The notes under the pieces are model-generated. The model saw only the letters and a program-made list of their open reading frames with translations. It was not told the DNA's origin and ran no database searches. Shown piece after piece: positions 55,889-64,000 of a stretch of 64,000 nucleotides of DNA (position 1 is the first letter of the stretch; each line of letters begins with the position of its first letter). Source of the stretch: Rapana venosa (taxonomy: Eukaryota; Mollusca; Gastropoda; Neogastropoda; Muricidae); contig CM054138.1 of the NCBI GenBank assembly GCA_028751875.1, forward strand, positions 38,522,479-38,586,478. Reading direction: 5' to 3'. Position numbers and translations under genes: made by a program.

Positions 55889-57965
55889 TTTCCCATTCTC
55901 GATTTTCCGCGGGAGGTGTCATTCCCATTATTTGCAAAGAAACATTAAAACCACCTCTTTTTTTTTGTAAATTTTTCCCTTTTTCAATAAATCTTTTGAA
56001 TTTTGCAAACTAAAATCTCAACTTACCGGCCCCTTAGTTTTCTGTTTTTTACGTTTAAATTTAGCCATGAGAACAATCAACTTTTCATTTCAATGAAAAG
56101 TTTTCAGTCACTCCTTGACACACAGCCCTCTCTGGAAACCCTTTTAAATTTTTCCGGGGATTTCAATCAACGGACAACTAATTTCTCCCCATTCAAGCGT
56201 CTTTGTTAAAACACTCCCTTTCCCAAGTATCAACGAACCAACGAAATCAGGGGGTATTTTAAAACGAGTAAATTTCTGTGTTGCTCAATCTGGTCCTTCT
56301 ATACTGCTTCCATTATTTTGCCCCCCTTTTCTTCCTCAATCACAATGCCAATAGAAAAGGGAAAATCTGTTACTTTTTGAAATTCCAAAAGGCCCAAAGA
56401 AATTCCATTTTTTTTGTTTGCAAACTTCTAAAGCCTTTTCCAACCCTCCCCCCTCCCGAAACTGACTCTCTTTAACACTACAACACCGTTTTTTCAACTC
56501 TTTGGGTGAGCATGCGCCCCCCCACTGAACACTCCTGTCTGAAAGGCCCTGTGCCCATGGTACAAAACCATAGTTCTTGGTTTTTAAGGGAAAAAGGAAA
56601 TTAAGCGGGGAGTCGTTTAACTAAAAATGAAATAAGCAAGCAACTTTTTCGAAAACAAAAAACAAAGTCAAAAAACCCAATTACTTCGCAAAAACATACT
56701 TTTTTAAAGTTCTCAGTGCTAAATCCCCCAAAAACCTTTTTTCGTCACTTCAATCTTCTGGATTTGTGAAAACAAGCCCCCTGCTTCCATTTCACCCATC
56801 CAGACTTCCTTCTATCTGTTTTTTTTCTTCTTTGCTGCTAAAATCCCCAAAATTTGCTCCCGATTAATTCAGGTCCTTTTTCCGCCCCCCCCTCCTGAAC
56901 CCAAGTTCTTAGCACTCCCTCCTATCTTCCCTGCCCCCAAGTGACAAGAAAAATTTAACAATTCTTAAAGAAATTCATTAAATCATGTGAGCTTGATTCT
57001 TTACCCCTTCTCTTTTTCTCACAGTGTCTTCCCCAGCTATTACCCCCCAACCTAAATAGTTAACTCTTTCATCTTTGGGAAATTTTTTTAGTCATCTCAA
57101 AAAATTAGAGCATACTCAAAAGTTTTCCTGATCCCGCTTCTAAATATTTAAAATTTTCTAACCCGCTTTATCCTTTAAAGTACTTGAAAAATATTCTAAA
57201 ACAACTTAAAAACCGTTTTTCCAATAGTCTTCTTTATTTTCAGCTGCAATTTCCCCCAAAACACAAAAGAACCCCCTAGGCCCCCACACTATAACCTTTT
57301 AATGCATCTGATTCAGGAAACATTACCCTTCTCACTTCTTTTGATTTATCAGCAGCCTTAGAACTATAGTCATTACTTTTTCCCAAAACCCGTTTAGCAT
57401 TAATGGTCAGCCCTCACCGCTTTAGCTTCAATCTTACAAAATTAGACATTGTTGTAAACAACCCTTTTATCAAAATGTCAAAAGGAATGTGGGGTCACAC
57501 AGAGAAATGTAGGCCCCCAATTCTTTCACCCCTTTTATGATCCCCCTTCACATACAATAAGCCACCCAACTAATCCCATTTTTGTATCTTCAGCTTCAAA
57601 AACAGTGCTACTCCGAAAATCTGCCTTCTCTCTTGCAAAAATGTCCTCTATCTTTAAGAAACCAAAATGGATGACTCGGGGCAATTGCAAATTTTAGCAG
57701 ATAAAACCCAAAACCCCCTCATAGGGCCAGAAATAAAATCTCCTCAGTCAATAACTGTATGATTTCGGCAAAACAAAAAACATAGAACTTGAGAGTTGGA
57801 CAGGGAGCTCTTGTCCAGCTCTGAAAAATATGTTTGTTTTGGGGTTTTTTTTTAATTCGCAACAAATTTCCATGCAAAACTCACTCCCAGAACGCCAGTT
57901 CTGCTATCATTTACCATGTACAAGCACAATCGCAAGTACCTGTCTAGTTCCAACTAGCAACAAGC
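51501..57965. other. Degraded second version of 37,515-44,530
   Basis: Landmarks recur in the same order: TG/GA tract with LINE terminus (52,058-52,180), GA/TG tract (52,725-52,772), family L terminus (about 53,023), CA tract (53,440-53,505), RNase H LINE (53,510-54,215; no frame remains open), GA tract (54,232-54,343), AAAC tail (54,390-54,418), tRNA-like head (54,862-54,937), C-rich block (55,612-55,888) and A4 (55,890-57,965). Nearly every homopolymer differs in length, and no LINE frame is readable for more than a few tens of residues. I do not count these as additional elements. Confidence 0.85.
55600..55890. other. C-rich block at the A4 poly-C site
   Basis: About 270 bp, almost only C with a few A, G and T. 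It stands where the clean version has 30 C. It also replaces the sequence equivalent to about 41,890-42,326. Confidence 0.85.
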
Positions 57966-59997
57966 AAGTACCTTCAACTTCCATTCGACAACCAGTCTTC
58001 TCCAGATGTCAAACGTCTTTCTCTTTCTCTGTCCAACCATTCTCCTCTCCCAACTGGTAAACGAAGCAACGCACAGATCTGGTCATATTTTAGACTGGCT
58101 GATTACTGATGCTTCATTTAATCTTGTCACATCTGTTTTTGTCACTGACAAACTGCATTCTGATCATTCCGCCATTCTTTTCCATCTCAACATCACAAAA
58201 CCTGTCAGAAAGAAGGAATATGTTACTCGTCGCAATCTTAAGGCCTTAGACATTCACACCTTCTCTTCACAAGCTTCCGAACGTTTTTCACACACCTCTG
58301 ACCACACTGACCTCTCTGATTACTATAGCACTATTCTCCGCCAACTTCTTGATGAGCATGCACCTCCTACTGACCATCTCCTCCCTAACAGACCCTGTGC
58401 ACCGTGGTATACCCAAGACATCCTGATAGCGAAGCGCAAACGCCAGCAACTAGAACGGCAGTGGCGGAAATCAAAAACCGAAATCAACAAACAGCTTTTC
58501 CGAAAACAAATAAACAAAGTCAAACTCTTAATCCATTCAGCAAGGACTACTACTCTTCCCAAGTTCTCTGTGCTACATCCATAAAATCTCTTTTTTCCCT
58601 CACCTCAAATCTCCTTGGATCTGCACAATCAACTCCTTTGCCTAACACCCACAGCCTGTCTGAACCTCCATCCATCTTTTCTGTCTTCTTTTCAGACAAA
58701 GTTCGAAACATACGCTCCAGACTGGATCAGACTCAATTCCAGCCTGCGCCTCCTGATCCCCAGTTCACTGGCAATCCTCTCTTTTCCTTCCATCCCACAA
58801 GTGAAAAAGAAATCATGACAATTCTGAATGAAATAACTATAAAATCATGCGACCTTCATCCCAAACCTGCTCCTGTTTTCTCACAATGCCTTCCACAACT
58901 TGTACCTATTATCACTAAAATAGTAAACTCATCTCTTGTGTCAGGAAATTTTCCATCAACTCTTAAAACTGCAATAGTCACACCTCTACTGAAAAAGCAC
59001 GACTTCGATCCCAACATTCTGAAGAATTATAAACCTGTCTCAAACTTACCCTTTGTCTCTAAAGTACTAGAAAAAGTTGTTCTCAAACACCTCAACAGTC
59101 ACCTTCATTGCAAAGATCTCCTTCCCCCTTTTCAATCTGCCTATCGCCCCAACCACAGCACCGAAACCACCCTAGTCCACACTTTAGATACACTTCTACT
59201 TGCTTCTGATGCAGGAAAAATCTCCCTCCTCACTCTTCTTGACTTATCTGCAGCCTTTGATACTATAGATCACTCAATTCTTCTTTCTCGCCTCCAAAAT
59301 ACGTTTGGTATTAATGACACAGCCCTCACCTGGTTTACTTCATACCTCACAGACCGGTTCCAGAAAGTTATTGTAAACAAAATTCAATCTAAACCTGTCA
59401 AAATTGAATGTGGAGTCCCGCAGGGATTAGTCCTGGACCCTGTTCTCTTTACTCTCTACACTGCTCCACTCTCACATATAATACATAACCACCAAATTGA
59501 TCATCACTTCTATGCCGATGATACTCAGCTTCAGTGCAGTGATACTGTTGAAAACTTGCCTTCCCTCCTGACAAATATGTCCTACTGCCTTCAAGACATT
59601 CAAAACTGGATGGCTCAAAACAAGTTACAACTTAATGCTGATAAAACCGAAGCCATGCTCATAGGGACCCAACATAAACTTTCCTCTATCCAAAAACTTC
59701 AATAGAATTCGGCAATGCGTCAGTTCCTTTGTCCAACTCTGTGAAGTATTTAGGAGTAGTTCTTGACAACACACTCTCTATGAAAAAATCCATCACACAG
59801 ACCTGCCAGTCTTGCTACTATCAATTACGGTGCATAAGCGCGATTCGCATGTATCTGTCCACTGATGCAACTTCCAAGCTTGTCACATCTCTCATTCTTT
59901 CACGTTTAGACTATTGTAATTCTCTTTTGGCTGGCCTACCAGCATCATCTATCCACTCTCTTCAACGCATACAAAACTCTGCAGCTCGACTGGTCCT
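57966..59997 (+). mobile_element. CR1/L2-like LINE copy A5, clean version, 5' and RT part
   Basis: Starts inside the endonuclease: HRSGHILDWLI and LHSDHSAILFHLNITKPVRK (SDH motif; 58,006-58,584), with the linker CAPWYTQDILIAKRKRQQ. After one frameshift near 58,545, a 433-residue frame (58,404-59,705) holds NYKPVSNLPFVSKVLEKVVL, SAYRPNHSTETTLVHTLDTL, LDLSAAFDTIDHSILLSRL (motif A), CGVPQGLVLDPVLFTLYTAP (motif B) and HHFYADDTQLQCSD (motif C). The next frame (59,729 on) gives VKYLGVVLDNTLSMKKSI and [15 protein letters not shown], up to the RTE insertion. It is the best preserved RT in the window. Confidence 0.94.
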
Positions 59998-60213
59998 CAC
60001 TCACTCACTCATCCCTTGGTCGGGACAACCGTTGGGGTACCCGCATGGACGCTGCAAGTGGACCGCCAAATGGTTCTGTCCTGGGCTGTTTTCAGGAGGC
60101 TTGGTACAGTGAGGCCGGTCCACTCCTTGATGTTGGATATCCAGCTTTTGCGTGGTCGTCCCTGCCTCCTTGCTCCTTCCACCATTCCCTGCAGGACTGT
60201 CTTTGACAGGCTG

Positions 60214-61872
60214 TTATGCCTTGTTGTGTGGCCAAACCACTTCAGTTTTCCTCCGTTTGACTGTATCTAGCAATGGTTCTTGTTTGCCAGCCAGTGCCTC
60301 GATCTGCTGCCAGACGTAGTCATTGGTTTTGCGGTCTCTGTAGGTGATGTTCAGGATCCGCCTGAGGCACTTCATCTCAAAGGCTTGAATGCGACGTTCA
60401 AAATCGGCAGTAAGTGTCCATGCTTCACAGCTGTACAAGGCAATGGATGTGACGAGTGCCTTGTAGAGTCTGACCTTAGTGTGGGTTCTGATGTTGTGGT
60501 TTCTCCACACTTTCGCCAGCTTAGTCATGGAGGAGAGTGCCACAGCAAGTCTGATCTTCCCTCTTGTGTGCTCGTGCCTTCTTTGGTGATGACTGCTCCA
60601 AGGTACTTGAAAGTTTCCACCTCCTCTAGTGTCTCGCCACTCATCTTGATGCTGGTGGGAGTGGTCGGTGTGGTACTGTTCACTAGGATCTTGCTCTTTT
60701 CTGTGCTGATCTCCATACCGTGGGCATTGGCTGATGTTTCCAGTCTGGTGGTGAGATCCTGGAGTTCTTCTTCACTGCGGCCCATGAGATCAATATCGTC
60801 TGCGAATCGAAGATTGCAGACTGGCCTTCCTCCTATTGTGGTCTTGAAGCCAGGAGGGCCTCCTGCATGATGTTCTCCAGGAACACGTTGAAAAGAACGG
60901 GGGATAGCGGGCAGCCTTGTCGAACTCCAACTGAAGTCCGGAAGAACTCCCCGATTTCTCCACCCATGAGGACTGCACTGTGGGAGCTGTCATACAGCGA
61001 CTTGAATCAGGTCCTCGTCGAAGCTATAGTCTCTCATGACTTGCCACAGAGCTTCTTGCCACACTCGATCGAAGGCCTTCTTGAAGTCAATGAAGTTGTT
61101 GTAGAGCTGTAGCTGATGTTGGAGATGCTTCTCTATGAGCATTCTGATGTTGAAGATCTGCTCGACAGTGCTTCGACCTGGTCTGAATCCTGCCTGTTCT
61201 TCTGATAGGATTTCTTCTGCTTGTGGTTTCAGTCTGTTCAAGGCAATGCGTAGCATAACTTTGCTTGGATGGCTTATCAGACTGATTGTTCTGGCACTTC
61301 TTCAGGTCTCCCTTCTTTGGAAGTGGAACTATGATGGATTGGGTCCACTGTTCAGGCCACTCTTTGCTGGTCCAGATGCGTTGGCAGATGATTGTTAATG
61401 CCTTGATCATCTCTGGGCCTCCGTACTTGATGAGCTCAGCCGGGATGTTGTCAATCCTGGTGACTTGCCTCCTTTCAGGGATCTTACTGCTTCTTCTACC
61501 TCTTCCTCCAGCAACCTGTGTGCTTTCAGGATCTGATGGTCTGGGATCTTGCTCGTGAAGTTTGTTTGGATCAGCCTTCAGCTTGTAGTTGTACAGGTCT
61601 CTGCAATACTCTGTCCATCTCTTCATGATAGTGGCGCTCTCTGTAAGGACTGACCCCTCTTTGTCTTCAATAATGGAGGTCTTTGGCTGCTGGGACTTGG
61701 TTAGTATCTTGATGGTCTGGTACGCCTCTTTGCTGTCTCCTTTCGCCATTGCCTTCTCAAACTTGGAGCATTGTTCTGACATCCAGTTCCCCATGGCCTC
61801 AGTCATCTTCTTCTTGATTGACCTGTTGACTGTTCTATACTCTTCGGCCGTTTCTGGGTTTTTGTTCTTCAC
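60214..61872 (-). pseudogene. D2 linker, reverse transcriptase and C-terminus
   Basis: 61,872-61,087: linker (KIPERRQVTRIDNIPAELIK, YGGPEMIKALTIICQRIW, SIIVPLPKKGDLKKCQN). 61,256-60,990: ILSEEQAGFRPGRSTVEQIF and FIDFKKAFDRVWQEALW (motif A). About 60,930-60,790: broken SPVLFN-type motif B, then RFADDIDLMG (motif C, intact). 60,785-60,525: ILVNSTTPTTPTSIKMSGET and ETFKYLGAVITKEG. 60,543-60,214: LYSCEAWTLTADFERRIQAF and LRRILNITYRDRKTN, then a decayed basic end. Confidence 0.92.
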
Positions 61873-61877
61873 TGGCT

Positions 61878-63046
61878 TTAGCTCCCTACGTTGGTCGCAC
61901 AGGTCCAGGATATCGTTGGTAACCCACGTTGGTTCTTTTTCCTCTCTTTCCCAAGGATCTCCAGCGCTGTCTCCTGAATGGTCTTGCTGAAGGTCTCAGT
62001 GAGGTTGTTGATGTCATCTTGGAGGAAATTCAATGCTGCAAATCTGCCCCCTATCTCAGCTTTAAAGATTTCAGCGACTTCGGGGTCCTTCAGCTTTTCC
62101 ATGTTGAACTGCAAACGGGGATTTCTCTTCTGGTTCTTGGTCTTCAGCTTGATCTGTAGGGTCATGAGTACCATGTCGTGGTCACTACCAATATCAGCGC
62201 CAGGGAAACTTCTTGTCTGGGCTTTGTTGATGCTCGACTTAAATCGTTTGGGGGCCAAGATGTAGTCAATCTGGTTATGTGTCTTTCCATTTGGTGAGTG
62301 CCACGTCGTTCTTCTTGATGTCTTGTGGGGGTATAAGGTGTTGGCGACAGTAAGATTGTGGCTGCTTGCGAATTCCCAAAAGTCTGAGACCTCTATCATT
62401 AGTTTCGTCCACGCCAAAACGGCCTACTGTCCCTGGCCATTGGTCATAAGCGTCAGGTCCGATCTTGGCATTCCAGTCGCCCTGGATCACGAGAAAGTCC
62501 TTCTTTTGGAGTTGATTTGATGGCGCTCTCCAAATCTTCGTAGAAACACTCGATTGCTTCATCATCGTAGTCTGATGTTGGTGCATAGACTTGTATGATG
62601 GTCATGTTGTGTGGTTTTGCTGCGAACGCATGGAGATCAGTCTGCTTGAAATTGGGGTACAGCTGATGACACTGTTAGTCCTCTTCTTGTTGACAAGAAT
62701 CCTACTCCGTGTTGGTGTTTGGAGTCGTCGCCACTATACCATAGTTTGTGATCCTCCTCTGTAGTTGCTTCGCCGAATCCGACCCAACGGACTTCGGCCA
62801 GTCCCAGTATGTCCCATTCGTATCTTCGAAGTTCGTGGGTTAGCTTTGGAGCTTCCACATGCGTACAAGGTACGGATGTTCCATGTAACCAATGATGGTC
62901 CTTTCAGCCTGGAGTTTGATAGCTGTTGTTTGCGTCCCAGTCGCATATTTTCCACCTCCATCCTGGAACGCTCCAATGGAAGGCGCGGTTGTTGGTATTC
63001 CGGGCCTCAACCGATCATGCATGTCTTTCCTTGCAGTGTTGTCCAT
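61878..63046 (-). pseudogene. D2 endonuclease
   Basis: In several frames: DILGLAEVRWVGFGEATTEE (62,858-62,637), KKDFLVIQGDWNAKIGPDAY (62,586-62,275; DWN motif), then 62,417-61,878 with FWEFASSHNLTVANTLYPHK, HNQIDYILAPKRFKSSINKA and DIGSDHDMVLMTLQIKLKTK (SDH motif). The N-terminal GTWN-type motif is blurred by frameshifts near 62,880. It nicked the target in the parent element. Confidence 0.92.
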
Positions 63047-63206
63047 GTAGGTATTTCTGTGGGCGTGGATTGCTTGGCGGCGCCGATCTCCTCTCCAAGC
63101 TGCTATTTGCCCATAGCTGGGGATTTTTGGGTCGGGTTATCTCCCCACTGAGACAGGTAGTACTGGGTTACAGGTTACCAGTAGCAGAGGAACACCTCTG
63201 ACTCTG

Positions 63207-63642
63207 CGACTGGTCCTAAGAAAGAAAAATTCTGAACACATCACTCCTTTCCTGCGATCTCTTCACTGGCTGCCTGTCTCATAAAGACTGAGTATAAGAT
63301 CAATACCCTCTGTTTCAAATGTCTCCACAACAAATCTGCACCCTCTTATCTCTGTAACTGTCTTCACCTGTACACTCCATCCCGTTCCCTTCGCTCAGCC
63401 GCAGCTACTTTGTGCTTTCGAACACCCAGATTCAAACAAACCACTGTTGGCCATCGCTCTTTCTCTGTTTCTGGTCCATCCACGTGGAATGACCTCCCTC
63501 TTTCACTTCGCCAAAAGCCTTCACTTGATACCTTCAAATCCAGCCTCAAAACACACTTATTTCCTACCTGAGACTTTCCCCCACATATCTGTCCCTAATT
63601 TTCAACAGCATCTTTCACCTCCTAAGTGTGTTCGCGAGAGAG

Positions 63643-63715
<73 letters not shown>

Positions 63716-63900
63716 TGTGTGTGTGTGTGGTGTGTTTGTGTGCGTTCCTGCGTACGTGCGTGCGCATGGATTTGAAATCTGTTGTTCATAATGTTTAAGG
63801 AGAGTTGCATGCGTGTAAATGATTTGAGTGCAAGTGCTTCGATTTGTTTGTTTTTTTACGAGGTTCAGCGCTATATAAAATCCATATATTATTATTATTA
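63207..63900 (+). mobile_element. A5 3' part, clean version
   Basis: After the RTE insertion the CR1/L2-like coding sequence resumes: SEHITPFLRSLHWLPVS-like residues, then CLHLYTPSRSLRSAA-like, RTPRFKQTTVGHRSFSVSGP-like and FKSSLKTHLFPT-like residues, partly frame-shifted, to a stop near 63,570. The 3' UTR contains a GT tract. The terminus is tcagcgctatataaaatcca with (ATT)n at 63,885-63,900. Confidence 0.9.
63637..63748. repeat. (GT)n microsatellite in A5 3' UTR
   Basis: About 110 bp preceded by a short GA block. Family A copies A1, A2 and A3 carry a CA/GT tract at the same place. Confidence 0.95.
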
Positions 63901-64000
63901 CTGATGCAACATCCAAACTTGTCACATCTTTCATTCTTTCACATTTGGACTATTGTAAATCTCTAATAGCTGGTCTACCACCATCGTCTATTTACTCCCT
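63901..64000 (+). mobile_element. Start of another CR1/L2-like copy (A6), cut by window end
   Basis: Directly after the (ATT)n tail of A5, the plus strand encodes [19 protein letters not shown] and LIAGLPPSSIYSL, the post-RT region of family A (compare STDATSKLVTSLILSRLDYC in A5). A 5'-truncated copy joined head to tail. Confidence 0.9.

Larger units (their letters stand above)
59998..63206 (-). mobile_element. RTE-like LINE D2, nearly full length, inserted in A5
   Basis: Flanked by cgactggtcct (59,987-59,997 and 63,207-63,217), an 11-bp target duplication. It has a (CACT)n tail at 59,998-60,010, equal to the (GAGT)n tail of D1. Minus-strand order: 5' UTR (63,206-63,050), endonuclease, linker, RT, C-terminus. 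Frames are broken about eight to ten times, but no large part is missing. It belongs to the same broad group as D1. Confidence 0.94.

Overview
This window is eukaryotic, intron-scale, repeat-dominated DNA. It most likely comes from a marine mollusc, probably a gastropod. The basis is the mixture of CR1/L2-like, RTE-like and RNase H-bearing LINEs, tRNA-derived SINEs, very long (GA)n, (CA)n and (GT)n microsatellites, and one SINE whose core I associate with gastropods. The taxonomic call is an inference. I found no intact host gene. Almost every recognisable coding segment is a decayed retrotransposon reading frame.

Layout. 1-7.6 kb: simple repeats, a tRNA-like SINE head and remnants of several LINEs. 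7.64-8.15, 13.56-14.25 and 18.93-19.41 kb: three diverged copies of one unrecognised protein domain, orientations +, + and -. They are the only coding-like material that I cannot assign to a known mobile element. 8.26-12.36 kb: a nearly complete RNase H-type LINE (minus). 14.87-18.77 kb: an RTE-like LINE whose 5' half is inverted against its 3' half, with a second LINE fragment and a SINE inside it. 19.68-21.8 kb: a CR1/L2-like LINE carrying a 117-bp insertion with a 13-bp target duplication. 22-25.4 kb: simple repeats, SINE heads, two tRNA-Lys-like sequences and a truncated RNase H LINE.

25.45-36.85 kb holds one two-ORF LINE (minus) split by four later insertions: two CR1/L2-like copies, one almost complete RTE-like copy and a SINE. 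The host reading frame rejoins cleanly across the three LINE insertions. 36.85-41.85 kb contains LINE 3' ends and microsatellites. From 41.85 kb to the end runs a head-to-tail series of CR1/L2-like copies, one of them split by an RTE-like LINE.

Assembly state. A 500-base N gap lies at 51,001-51,500. The 12.5 kb left of it (about 37,515-50,030) and the 12 kb right of it (51,501 to about 63,490) are the same locus written twice. The left copy is clean to about 44.7 kb and then degrades; the right copy is degraded to about 57.9 kb and then clean. This looks like two overlapping contig ends that were not merged. The cleanest reading of the locus is 37,515 to about 44.6 kb followed by about 58.0-63.9 kb. 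The sequence at 50,030-51,000 and 55,600-55,890 is probably not genomic.
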